Shown here: piece by piece, positions 1 to 7,263 of the stretch
How the letters are laid out: every line of letters begins with the position of its first letter
Position numbering within the stretch: the first letter of the stretch is position 1
Assembly: GCA_030671095.1 (NCBI GenBank)
Contig: DAOVAK010000096.1
Span: 1 to 8,199 of the forward strand
Source of the DNA: Deltaproteobacteria bacterium
GTDB lineage: Bacteria; Desulfobacterota; DSM-4660; Desulfatiglandales; HGW-15
Reading direction: 5' to 3'
Length of the DNA stretch: 8,199 nt
Made by a program: the position numbers and the translations under genes
The notes under the pieces: generated by a model
Told to the model about the DNA's origin: nothing
What the model saw: the letters and a program-made list of their open reading frames with translations, nothing else
The model's database searches: none

Positions 1-2244
1 ACAAAAATCGTCGGAAAATCAATTAACCGGGTTGGTGGTCAGTGCCGCGTATTGGGAACCCAGCGATACGTAGCCGATATGAAATTGCCGAACATGCTTC
101 ATACCAAGCTGGTTCATCTGGACTGTGCGCACGCACGGATCATTTCAATCGATACCTCCGAGGCTCTAAAGGTCACGGGTGTTCACGCGATACTGACCGG
201 AGAAGACATCCCGAAGCCGATACCGCGCTTTGGGCCCACCTACCAGGATAGACCGCTCATGGCAGTGAGGACGACCCAGTTTCATGGCGAACCGGTTGCG
301 ATCGTGGCGGCTGAGAACGAGCACGCCGCCGCTGTGGCAGGATCTCTTGTGAAAGTAGAATATGAGGAACTGCCGGCGATTTTCAGCGTTGCTCAGGCAC
401 TGGATCCCTCGGCTGAACTGGTTCAGGACCCGTCTATACGGGTGGACGGTCCCTTCAGAAACACGAACATACTGGACGAATGGCGCTTCGGCTGGGGTGA
501 TGTTGAGAGCTGCCGGGCCGATGAGGTGATTGAAAACAGCTACGTGTTTCCCATCGTTACCCAGTTTGCAATAGAACCGTTTACTTTTCTCGCGGAACCC
601 ACCATGGATGGAATAACCGTATACAGTGCCATCCAGAATCCGTATCTTCTGCAGCGAGTCATTGCCGCGGTGCTCGACATGCCGCTCGCGCGGGTCCGGA
701 TCATTGCGCCGGATCCGGGAGGCGGATTCGGCGGAAAACAACACGCAAAATTCGAACCGCTATTGGCTTACTTTTCTCTTCGTTTGGGTAGGCCCCTGCG
801 TCTTGAACTCACCCTGGAAGAATCATTCCAGGCAGTGAGGCGTGCCGCGGCGGAAGTACGGGTCCGGAGCGGTTTTATGTCAGATGGAACCCTTGTTTTT
901 CAGGACATTGAGTCCAACTACTTGATAGGTGCATACGTAGACATTGCCGCCCGCGTTGTAAGCAAGGCCAGCTATGTCGCGGCCGGTCCGTACCGGGTGC
1001 CTAACGTACGCATAGTAGCCCGCGGAATCCTGTCCCACACCACTCCCAGTACGGCATTTCGGGGGTTCGGTGTTCCCCAGGCGAATTGGGGAGTTGAGTC
1101 CCAGTTTGACGCGGCAGCACAAAAACTTGGGCTCGACAGGGTGGCCATTCGTATGAAGAATCTCCCCAGGAGAGGTGAGGTATTCATACCGAATAATGCG
1201 CCGGCGGACGGAGACTGGGCTGAATCGCTCCAGAAAGCTGTGGATGCAATCGGCTGGGGCAAACCCCTGCGCGAAGGCTGCGGTCGCGGCATTGCCATGG
1301 GAATGAAAATGGGCGCCACTACGGCGGCCTCCTATTCTATCGTGCGTCTGCACATGGACGGTAGCGCGACCGTTTTTGCCGGTACCTCCGACATGGGACA
1401 AGGTGCCCGTACCGTGTTTTCCCAGATTGCGTCGGAAGAGCTCGGCGTACCTGTCGAGAAGATCGTCATATCCATGGGAGATACAACCGCTGTTCCCTTT
1501 GATCTGCAGACATCCGCAAGCCGATCCACTGTGTTTATGGGAAACGCGATCCTGGGCGCCTGTCGGGAAGTAAAACGGCAGCTTAAGGACATTGCCGCCG
1601 AGCACTACGGCCTGCCCAAGGATTCGATCCGAGTCTCTCCGGGTATCGTTCATCTACCCGATGGGGATCGTATGTTCGAACAGATCCTTCAGGATCGATT
1701 TGGAAGAGTCAAAGGCGAAGTGATAGGCGTTGGTTCGGCTCGGAGCGAACTGGTGAAGGGTCACCCCATGGGAGGCAATCCCGCCTACTATGAGGTTATC
1801 TGTACCGCTACTGAGCTGGAAGTAGACAGGGAAACCGGGGAGACGCGGATCACTAAAATGATCAACGTAGGTGATGTCGGAAAGGCCTTGAATCCGCAGC
1901 ACGTGGAAATGCAGGATGAAGGCGGAGCGGTCATGGGACTGGGCCACTCGGTCATGGAGCATTGCATCCTGGACGATGCCGGTCGCATCCAAAACCTGGG
2001 CGCGCTGGACTATCGCATACCAACGATCAAAGACATCCCCCTGGAACTCAAAGCGATGCACGTGGAGAATGGCGATGGACCGGGGCCGTACGGCGCCAAG
2101 GGTTGCGGTGAAGCTGGCATATTGGCCGTGGCGCCTTCCGTAGGCGGAGCGGTGGAAGAGGCGACGGGGGTCAGGATTCGTGAACTCCCACTCACACCAG
2201 AGCGGATCTGGACGGCAATGAACAACGCAGAGGGAAAGGAATAA
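1..2244 (+). CDS. Xanthine dehydrogenase/aldehyde oxidase-family molybdopterin-binding subunit (5' end cut by window)
   Basis: Large catalytic subunit of a molybdenum hydroxylase, a family that hydroxylates aldehydes, purines or other N-heterocycles using water as oxygen donor and normally works with separate FAD and 2Fe-2S subunits. The frame is open from base 1 and the first residues already read IVGKSINRVGG, the usual start of this family, so only a few codons are missing; an internal TTG at 52 is not the true start. The 747 visible residues match a typical length. Visible motifs are GGGFGGK (718-738) and AFRGFGVPQ (1054-1080) for cofactor binding, a DMGQG block (1390-1404), and GCGE near the C-terminus with the catalytic glutamate codon at 2110-2112. 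The CO-dehydrogenase signature AYxCSFR is absent, so a CoxL-type CO oxidase is unlikely. The substrate cannot be read from the sequence. Partner subunits are probably upstream. The stop lies 6 bp before the transketolase, so the two are probably co-transcribed. Confidence 0.93.
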   Translation, partial: TKIVGKSINRVGGQCRVLGTQRYVADMKLPNMLHTKLVHLDCAHARIISIDTSEALKVTGVHAILTGEDIPKPIPRFGPTYQDRPLMAVRTTQFHGEPVAIVAAENEHAAAVAGSLVKVEYEELPAIFSVAQALDPSAELVQDPSIRVDGPFRNTNILDEWRFGWGDVESCRADEVIENSYVFPIVTQFAIEPFTFLAEPTMDGITVYSAIQNPYLLQRVIAAVLDMPLARVRIIAPDPGGGFGGKQHAKFEPLLAYFSLRLGRPLRLELTLEESFQAVRRAAAEVRVRSGFMSDGTLVFQDIESNYLIGAYVDIAARVVSKASYVAAGPYRVPNVRIVARGILSHTTPSTAFRGFGVPQANWGVESQFDAAAQKLGLDRVAIRMKNLPRRGEVFIPNNAPADGDWAESLQKAVDAIGWGKPLREGCGRGIAMGMKMGATTAASYSIVRLHMDGSATVFAGTSDMGQGARTVFSQIASEELGVPVEKIVISMGDTTAVPFDLQTSASRSTVFMGNAILGACREVKRQLKDIAAEHYGLPKDSIRVSPGIVHLPDGDRMFEQILQDRFGRVKGEVIGVGSARSELVKGHPMGGNPAYYEVICTATELEVDRETGETRITKMINVGDVGKALNPQHVEMQDEGGAVMGLGHSVMEHCILDDAGRIQNLGALDYRIPTIKDIPLELKAMHVENGDGPGPYGAKGCGEAGILAVAPSVGGAVEEATGVRIRELPLTPERIWTAMNNAEGKE
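2231..2240 (+). promoter_or_regulatory. Ribosome binding site of the transketolase
   Basis: AGGGAAAGGA, a purine-rich Shine-Dalgarno stretch inside the last codons of the upstream gene, lies 10 bases before GTG at 2251. It supports the GTG as the start and suggests translational coupling with the molybdenum hydroxylase subunit. Confidence 0.7.
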
Positions 2245-2250
2245 ATAACT

Positions 2251-4326
2251 GTGTATCAATCAAACGATGAGTTGCTGAAAACCGGGCTCTCCAAGCTTTT
2301 CAAGATCAAGGATTCGGATATCCGGATAGCGACACTGAAACAGGGTGACCAGGCCGTTGATCGTGGTATCCATATAGGCGGTGCATTTTCTGTTACGGTC
2401 CCCCTAGTGTCCCTGTTTTACGGTGGTTTCATGAACCTGGATATTGAGGATCCGACTCGGATAGGCCAGGATATTTTTGTCCTGAGTAAGGGACACGCCG
2501 TCGCAACGATGGCCTCTGTTTATGCGGAACTCGGTTACTTTGACCCATCGATTCTCGTGAACTCCCGTTCGGTTGAAAGCATACTGAACGGACATCCAGG
2601 GCCTGTTCTGCCAGGTGTGCATGTTGCCACCGGCCCACTGGGTCAGGGTGTGGCGGTGGCGCATGGTTTTGCCATGGCCGGCAAGCGCGAACCCCTGTTC
2701 AACGTCTTCTGTGTAACCGGTGATGGCGAGTTGCAGGAAGGTGTGGCTTGGGAAGCTATTATGCATGCTCCACAGAGGCGACTCGACAACCTTTGCATGC
2801 TTGTAGACAAGAACGAAGGGCAGCTGGATAACCCTGACCAACTGATTTTCTCAATGGATAATCTGCCCAAACAGATAGAGTCATTCGGCTGGCGCGTGCT
2901 CGACGTTGACGGTACCAGCTACAGTGCTGTGATTGACGCTCTGGATACTTTCGCGAAACTCCCGCGGGACGGACGGCCCACGGCAATCGTTTGCAACACC
3001 AAAAAGGGTTTCGGATCCTTTTCTAAAGGCTTGAACTTGCACAAAATTACGATTGCAAAGGATCTGTACGAGCAGGAAATTGTCCTTCAGAACGCTCAAC
3101 GCAAGGCAAGAGTCGGGGAGTATCTGGAATTCCAGGAGAGGCTGACTTCTGCAGGAAAAGACAGTATTGCGGCAGCGTTGAGAGAGCGCGCTAAGACCAT
3201 GAACCTCTTGATCGGCAGCAGCTCCAAGGAGATTGTGGCAGCTCCGAGATCGCCGCGGTCGGGAAGGGTTCCGGAGTGGGATAAAACCGTTGCATACGAC
3301 GCGGATGCTCTTCCCGCCTATACCGAGGGTTCTCAAATCGCCGCGAGCGACGTGGTGAAACAGTGCATGTCGGTGTTTGCGCGTGATCCAAAGGTGGTGT
3401 CCGTGGATGCAGACCTGGCTTCCACGAGCGGTCTTGAGAGCGGCGTTGGAGTAGTGGATCAACAACGGGCGATCAATGTAGGCGTTGCCGAATCCAACAT
3501 GATGTGTGTGGGTGAGGCGTACGCAGCCCTTGGCTATAATGCCTGGGTGAGTACATTTTGCCCGTTCTTTGACTGGAAGGTGCTGCGACGAATTGCGGTG
3601 GGTGCTCAGGAACGTGTTGAAGCCATGGAAGCCTCCGATGGATGGCTTTCAAAAGGCCATGTGCTCGATCTGACCTTTTTGGCCACGGCGCCCAACTTCG
3701 AAACCAAGACCAACGGCGCCACCCACATGGGTAACGACGACATCATCGTTTTTGGTGGCATCGCCGGATTGAACATCATCGATGTTTCCTGTCCGAATCA
3801 ACTTGTCAGCATCATGCGCTGGATCATGGATGGAAACCGCGGACTGATCTATCTGCGCATCATGCGATCCGCTTCTGGCGTCCTGTACCCTGCGGGTGTG
3901 GAGTTTGCGTACGGTAAAGCCTATCGTCCGTACGGCCCGGCTAAAAGCACGGTCAACTTTGTATCGAGCGGACGCGGAGTTCACGAATCCATTGCCGCCG
4001 CCAAGATCCTTGAAGAGAAGGGTGTGACTGTTTCTGTGTACGACATGCCCTCTTTTGATCAGGAGATGATGATTGATATTCTGGGACAGGATGCGCTCAC
4101 GGTGGTAGCGGAGCAGAACAACGGGTTCATCTGGCACGAAATCGGACAGATGGTGCTTCGAACCGGTGGTGCGGTCAGCCTGGAGAACTGTGTGGCCATA
4201 AACGTGAACAATCCGGACGGCAGCTACCATTACCTGCACTCGGCCACCTATGAGCAGTTGTTGTCTCAGTTTGGTCTTGAACCGGGACAGATGGCCGAAA
4301 CAGCCCTGCGCCTTACTGCCCTTTGA
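2251..4326 (+). CDS. Transketolase-family ThDP enzyme
   Basis: A 691-residue single-chain transketolase-type protein. The family moves two-carbon ketol units between sugar phosphates or related aldehydes in the cytoplasm. The pyrophosphate domain (about 1-290) carries H41, SKGHA at 79-83 (H82), GHPGP at 114-118, GPLGQG at 128-133 and the ThDP/metal motif GDGE at 157-160 with N188. The pyrimidine domain (about 360-545) has VAES with the likely catalytic E414, and the THMGNDD block with H492. The C-terminal domain follows to 691. Many transketolases of this subtype are split into two genes; here both halves are fused, with a linker around 295-355. The key residues are all present, so it should be active, but the motifs around H115 and H492 differ from the classical E. 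coli-type enzyme, so the substrate may not be pentose phosphate. The start is GTG with a strong SD, 6 bp after the molybdenum hydroxylase gene. Its 3' end overlaps the convergent hydrolase gene by 14 bp. Confidence 0.93.
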   Translation: MYQSNDELLKTGLSKLFKIKDSDIRIATLKQGDQAVDRGIHIGGAFSVTVPLVSLFYGGFMNLDIEDPTRIGQDIFVLSKGHAVATMASVYAELGYFDPSILVNSRSVESILNGHPGPVLPGVHVATGPLGQGVAVAHGFAMAGKREPLFNVFCVTGDGELQEGVAWEAIMHAPQRRLDNLCMLVDKNEGQLDNPDQLIFSMDNLPKQIESFGWRVLDVDGTSYSAVIDALDTFAKLPRDGRPTAIVCNTKKGFGSFSKGLNLHKITIAKDLYEQEIVLQNAQRKARVGEYLEFQERLTSAGKDSIAAALRERAKTMNLLIGSSSKEIVAAPRSPRSGRVPEWDKTVAYDADALPAYTEGSQIAASDVVKQCMSVFARDPKVVSVDADLASTSGLESGVGVVDQQRAINVGVAESNMMCVGEAYAALGYNAWVSTFCPFFDWKVLRRIAVGAQERVEAMEASDGWLSKGHVLDLTFLATAPNFETKTNGATHMGNDDIIVFGGIAGLNIIDVSCPNQLVSIMRWIMDGNRGLIYLRIMRSASGVLYPAGVEFAYGKAYRPYGPAKSTVNFVSSGRGVHESIAAAKILEEKGVTVSVYDMPSFDQEMMIDILGQDALTVVAEQNNGFIWHEIGQMVLRTGGAVSLENCVAINVNNPDGSYHYLHSATYEQLLSQFGLEPGQMAETALRLTAL

Positions 4327-5167
4327 GTTTGTCGTAGAGTACCGATGCATTGTGCTCGATGACATGATCAAGCATATATTCCTGTCCTATATCGACAGGA
4401 AATCGATTTGCGAAATCGATCTCCTTGATGCATTCTTCTTTGCTCAATCCGCGGGCTATCGCCGACTGCACTGCGGAAAGCCACTCGAGAAGAAAGGCCT
4501 TCTGCACATCCAATTCCCGCTTCGTGCATACAGGACCATGACCGGGTACAATATGGTCCACATCCAGCTTCTTGATCCGGTCCAACGATGTAATCCATTC
4601 GTCCACATTGGAGGCGTAGAGCCAGGTCTGGACACCGTTGAAGATCGTGTCGCCGACAATTGCCAGTCTCTCCTCCGGAACGTGTACGGCCAACTGCCCG
4701 GGGGTATGTCCGGGCGTATGGATGAGCTCGAAGGTATGACTGCCGAGCCGTATAGTGATATCACCCTCAAACACAATGCTCGGCCTGTTGGGGTCCTTCC
4801 AGTACGTTTCTTCGTCCGGCCAGATCTTCTCCCCTTCAGGATCATCGGTAGGTATGGCTTCGTGGGCGTATTCATAAGGGTTTATTTCGGGTGTGACAGT
4901 CATAAAGTTCCTGTCGGTCTCGACGTGGGCAACCACGATGCCGGCGCCCTTGAAATAAAAGTTTCCGAAAATATGATCTACGTGGTACTCGGTGTTGATG
5001 AGATACTGTATTTCCCCGTGGCTTTCAGCTTCCTTACGCATTTTTACCGCGTAGGTAGGCAGTTGCGGCGTGTCGACGACGACCACCCCTTCGGCCGTTA
5101 CTACGTACGCGGGATTACACCCTCGAATCCCGGTTTCTGCGAAAACATTATCCGTTACTCTTTCCAT
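4313..5167 (-). CDS. Metallo-beta-lactamase-fold hydrolase with ExHxDH motif
   Basis: A 284-residue MBL-fold protein, about the usual size for a stand-alone member. The order of metal-binding motifs is clear: E60-Y61-H62-V63-D64-H65, then HTPGHTPG with H154, then GDTIF with D173, then VPGHGP with H210. The first position of the HxHxDH motif is glutamate instead of histidine, while the other ligands are in place. The C-terminal part (about 218-284) looks helical. No signal peptide is visible, so it is probably cytoplasmic. The start is ATG at 5167 with AAAGAGG about 11 bases upstream. The gene converges on the transketolase and overlaps its last 14 bp, so it is not part of that operon. MBL-fold proteins include lactonases, thioesterases and cyclase/SoxH-like hydrolases; the substrate cannot be told from the sequence. 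Confidence 0.92.
   Translation of the reverse strand: MERVTDNVFAETGIRGCNPAYVVTAEGVVVVDTPQLPTYAVKMRKEAESHGEIQYLINTEYHVDHIFGNFYFKGAGIVVAHVETDRNFMTVTPEINPYEYAHEAIPTDDPEGEKIWPDEETYWKDPNRPSIVFEGDITIRLGSHTFELIHTPGHTPGQLAVHVPEERLAIVGDTIFNGVQTWLYASNVDEWITSLDRIKKLDVDHIVPGHGPVCTKRELDVQKAFLLEWLSAVQSAIARGLSKEECIKEIDFANRFPVDIGQEYMLDHVIEHNASVLYDKLKGQ
4381..4420. repeat. Two tandem inverted repeats in the 3' part of the hydrolase gene
   Basis: CCTGTC (4381-4386) pairs with GACAGG (4394-4399) across a 7-base loop. Two bases further, ATCGATTT (4402-4409) pairs with AAATCGAT (4413-4420) across the loop GCG. Both are perfect. They lie about 55 bp past the transketolase stop on the + strand, where a downstream 3' end would fall, but inside the coding sequence of the convergent gene. 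Neither is followed by a T-run, so they are not textbook intrinsic terminators. They could stabilise the 3' end of the transketolase mRNA, or be chance. Confidence 0.4.
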
Positions 5168-5419
5168 ATTTGTTTATACCTCTTTTTCTTGTTTTAATCG
5201 AATTGTTTTTCAAATGGATTAACCAACTTTTGCGCATAAAATCGCTTTGAATCTGTCTGCACTTAACTATAACTTATCTATGCTTGGTAATGGAGTACAT
5301 CTGTTTTCCATGAAAAAGGAATTGTAATTTTTTCATGTTTCGCACACAATCCAAGGGGAATGAGGTATAACATTTCCTGCCCTCTATTGGGATATGAAGC
5401 AGTCGCTGAGGAGAAAATC
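5168..5419. other. AT-rich intergenic stretch, no gene seen
   Basis: Clearly more AT-rich than the flanking genes; the 50 bases from 5171 are roughly one quarter G+C. It separates the start of the hydrolase (-) from the GNAT remnant (+) and should hold the hydrolase promoter. No convincing -35/-10 pair stands out for the hydrolase. On the + strand TTGAAT (5247-5252) and TATAAC (5268-5273) are spaced only 15 bp apart, a weak candidate. A 9-bp inverted repeat lies at 5309-5337. Confidence 0.5.
5309..5337. repeat. 9-bp AT-rich inverted repeat
   Basis: CATGAAAAA (5309-5317) is matched perfectly by TTTTTCATG (5329-5337) across 11 bases. It could be an operator or a weak hairpin between two divergent transcription units. 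Low-complexity A and T runs make up most of each arm, so chance is possible. Confidence 0.3.
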
Positions 5420-5641
5420 GTGGAAGACATAACACTCCGTGAGATGGTGGCTTCAGACAAACTTGAAGTTGCTGAATTGATATGTATCTCACACAATACG
5501 TGGTACCAACTACACGCATTTCCAGCGCCTTTTAGCGGCGGTCCGAAATCAACGGAGTTTTCATGCCAACCTATATACTTGAATCGGGATGATGTGAGAT
5601 GGGGGAAGATATGGAACAAAAAGAGTATTCACTGGCAGTGA
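5420..5641 (+). pseudogene. Truncated GNAT-family acetyltransferase (N-terminal fragment)
   Basis: GNAT enzymes transfer an acetyl group from acetyl-CoA to an amine and are normally about 140-200 residues. Here the frame encodes 73 residues from GTG at 5420, which has an excellent SD (GAGGAG, 5408-5413, 6-base spacer). The first ~49 residues look like a real N-terminus: ITLREMVASDKLEVAELI is the usual opening strand and helix, followed by NTWYQ and FSGGPKST. After about 5566 the likeness ends, the acetyl-CoA-binding region is missing, and the frame runs into the start of the next remnant and stops at 5639-5641. I read it as a gene whose 3' part was deleted, not as a small functional protein. 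The family call is from recognition of the pattern and is moderate. Confidence 0.6.
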
Positions 5642-5780
5642 TACCGGGAGACGGTGTCGGTACCGAGGTGTGCAGCGGGCTATGCAGGAGGTGCTTGCTG
5701 GGGGGAGAATAAGGGCCCGTGACATGGGTGGGAGCTCCACCACCGAAGAGGTGGGTGATGCTGTTGCGGAGCGGGTATGA
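5611..5780 (+). pseudogene. Isocitrate/isopropylmalate/tartrate dehydrogenase-type gene with large internal deletion
   Basis: The family performs NAD(P)-dependent oxidative decarboxylation of 2-hydroxy acids such as isopropylmalate, isocitrate or tartrate, and members are about 330-370 residues. From ATG at 5611, preceded by the SD-like GGGGGAAG (5601-5608), the first 20 codons give the family N-terminus, with AVIPGDGVGTEV matching the classic AVIPGDGIGPEV. That frame stops at 5710-5712. In a different frame, 5670-5780 reads AMQEVLAGGRIRARDMGG and then STTEEVGDAVAERV before TGA at 5778, a complete family C-terminus. The two ends are joined around 5668-5672, so roughly 300 codons are gone and the junction is out of frame. 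The core NAD- and substrate-binding residues are absent. Which family member it was cannot be decided from the termini. Confidence 0.82.
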
Positions 5781-5919
5781 GCAGATAAGAAGTATCCGCT
5801 ATATCACGTACACGGCAGTGTCTTCAGGAATGTATGCAAGGAGAGCACCTAAAATAATTGTATCATATGGAATACTGATCAGGAAGATTTCAAGATGGTG
5901 AAGGTTGGCCACGTCTGAT
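5781..5919. other. Short non-coding gap, nothing recognised
   Basis: It lies between the dehydrogenase remnant (+) and the convergent stop of the transaldolase gene (-). Short open stretches exist on the + strand, for example one ending EDFKMVKVGHV before a stop at about 5917, and may be another relic, but I cannot assign them. No T-run terminator for the transaldolase is visible here. Confidence 0.4.
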
Positions 5920-7002
5920 CTAAATATCCGGATTGGGAATCATGAAGTCCCGTATCAGGGTGGGCAGCTGCTGACAGCCCCCGATAAACTGCCGCAGCGT
6001 CCGTGCAGTAGCTCCGAAGGTGGTAAACTCTTCGATGGCCATACCATCCTCTTCATAGGCCCGGAGAAAGTCTTCGAACTTGCCAGTCAGCTCACTCAGA
6101 ATATGCGGGTCCACGGGATCGTCTATCCGCGATGTGACCTCCACGTCACTGGCGTTGAACCGCTTCTGCCACTTGTACGGCGGAGAGATCACCACATCCC
6201 CGCCGATGAACTCGCTCCAGTGAAGATGATGCCGGAACGCTGCCGACAGTAGCCTCAAGCGGTAACCCCGCTCTTTGAAGATCTTGTAGGTCTTCTTGAA
6301 AACTGCCACCCCGGCCCAATCAAGCACCCCCGGATCGGTGATAATGTTCTCCTTTTCAGCCACCACTTTCAGCCAGTCATCAAGACGCCCCACCATGATG
6401 GTACACACCGGACCCATGGTGGAGATGTCCAATCCCTCTTTCTCCCTGCGCTTTAAGCCCCTTTCCACCGCTTCGGCCACAGCGACACACTGGGGCAGGG
6501 TGTAGCTCAACGTGGCGTTGATGCTCACCCCCTTATAGGTAGCCTCCTCAATAGCAGCCACCCCTGTCTTGGTCACCGGGATCTTGACGATCATATTGGG
6601 CGCCAGATTGGAAAAGTGCACTGCCTGCTTGACGATGGCCTCGGTATTGAGGTAGAACCTGGGATCGGTCTGGATGGAAAGGCGTCCGTTCCTGCCCCGG
6701 TGCTGATCGAAGACGGGTTTTAAGAGCTCAGCCCCTTTGATGGAAAGCTCCTCCACCAGGCGCCATCCGATCTCATCTTCCGTGGCTGTAGGCATCTCTT
6801 GGATCAGCTCGTAGATGCGGTCCTTCCACAGATGCATCTCCTTGTCGAGCACGTACATCACGATTATGGGGTTGCAGGTGGCACCCACCGCGCCGTGTTC
6901 GATGGAGTAGGTCAGTTCTTCTTGAGAGGCGGAATCGTTCCACAGACAGGTAGGCGTGGTCTGAGTCATCTGGTGAAGCGGACTTTTATACTTTTGACTC
7001 AT
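5920..7002 (-). CDS. Transaldolase-family protein
   Basis: A 360-residue TIM-barrel protein of the transaldolase family, which transfers a dihydroxyacetone unit between sugar phosphates through a Schiff base on lysine. Landmarks in order are WNDSAS with D23, the ATCNP motif at 41-45, NMIVKIPVT with K140 as the expected Schiff-base lysine, NATLS with N162 and T164, and GGDVVISPP at 267-275. The length is close to classical TalB-like enzymes, but the regions around 60-115 and 276-320 are not typical of the short TalA/fructose-6-phosphate aldolase group. The start is ATG at 7002, with GGAGG (7012-7016) 9 bases upstream; an in-frame ATG 11 codons later lacks this support. A candidate promoter lies at 7090-7118. 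It is transcribed alone, converging on the + strand gene debris. It may serve the same sugar interconversions as the transketolase, but the two genes are about 1.6 kb apart and in opposite orientation. Confidence 0.9.
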   Translation of the reverse strand: MSQKYKSPLHQMTQTTPTCLWNDSASQEELTYSIEHGAVGATCNPIIVMYVLDKEMHLWKDRIYELIQEMPTATEDEIGWRLVEELSIKGAELLKPVFDQHRGRNGRLSIQTDPRFYLNTEAIVKQAVHFSNLAPNMIVKIPVTKTGVAAIEEATYKGVSINATLSYTLPQCVAVAEAVERGLKRREKEGLDISTMGPVCTIMVGRLDDWLKVVAEKENIITDPGVLDWAGVAVFKKTYKIFKERGYRLRLLSAAFRHHLHWSEFIGGDVVISPPYKWQKRFNASDVEVTSRIDDPVDPHILSELTGKFEDFLRAYEEDGMAIEEFTTFGATARTLRQFIGGCQQLPTLIRDFMIPNPDI

Positions 7003-7011
7003 AGCGGAAAT

Positions 7012-7016
7012 CCTCC
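7012..7016 (-). promoter_or_regulatory. Ribosome binding site of the transaldolase
   Basis: GGAGG on the - strand, 9 bases from the ATG at 7002. It decides the longer start over the internal methionine at residue 12. Confidence 0.7.
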
Positions 7017-7089
7017 GGCTTTATGTTTATGGTTTTGATTTGATCTTCCCAGTGAAGGCCGTGAGTAGCATGGTGGCTTGTCCTTTCCG

Positions 7090-7118
7090 AATTTACGGCA
7101 GGAAAAACTGTCTGTCAA
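7090..7118 (-). promoter_or_regulatory. Candidate sigma70 promoter for the transaldolase
   Basis: On the - strand a perfect -35 TTGACA (7113-7118) is followed after 17 bp by TAAATT (7090-7095), which matches 4 of 6 consensus -10 positions. Transcription would start near 7083, giving an untranslated leader of about 80 bases before the ATG at 7002. Confidence 0.5.
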
Positions 7119-7176
7119 GCGGATTGCTCCTTGCACCCGTCGGGGCGTGATCGTCCAAAATGTGAACCCCTCCGAT

Positions 7177-7263
7177 TCATTTTTCGAAGATCTTTCCCGA
7201 GTTGAGAATACCTTTGGGGTCCAGCGCTTTCTTAATGACCCGCATAGCTTTAGGGCTCCTGCG
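7177..7263 (-). pseudogene. C-terminal remnant of a GlcD-like FAD-linked oxidase
   Basis: Read on the - strand, about 28 codons ending in TGA at 7177-7179 give AMRVIKKALDPKGILNSGKI, then FEK. This is the hallmark C-terminus of FAD-linked oxidases of the glycolate oxidase GlcD / D-lactate dehydrogenase group, whose usual ending is close to IKxALDPxGILNPGKIF. The rest of the gene (family length about 460 residues) is missing: upstream of about 7263 the sequence passes into a tRNA fragment. The frame is not otherwise open, so this is a relic. The match is short but very characteristic. Confidence 0.72.

Noticed and set aside
1..2244. Carbon monoxide dehydrogenase large subunit (CoxL)
   Set aside because: The active-site signature AYxCSFR of form I CO dehydrogenase is missing; the loop reads AFRGFGVPQ as in xanthine dehydrogenase/aldehyde oxidoreductase types.
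4250..5197. 315-codon open frame on the + strand opposite the MBL hydrolase
   Set aside because: It is antisense to a gene with clear metal-binding motifs, overlaps the transketolase end, and its protein has no recognisable motif. It is a shadow of the hydrolase reading frame.
2251..7002. Transketolase plus transaldolase as a dedicated sulfo-sugar or pentose-phosphate operon
   Set aside because: The genes are on opposite strands, separated by the hydrolase and gene debris, and no other pathway gene (isomerase, sulfo-sugar enzyme, transporter) is present in the window.
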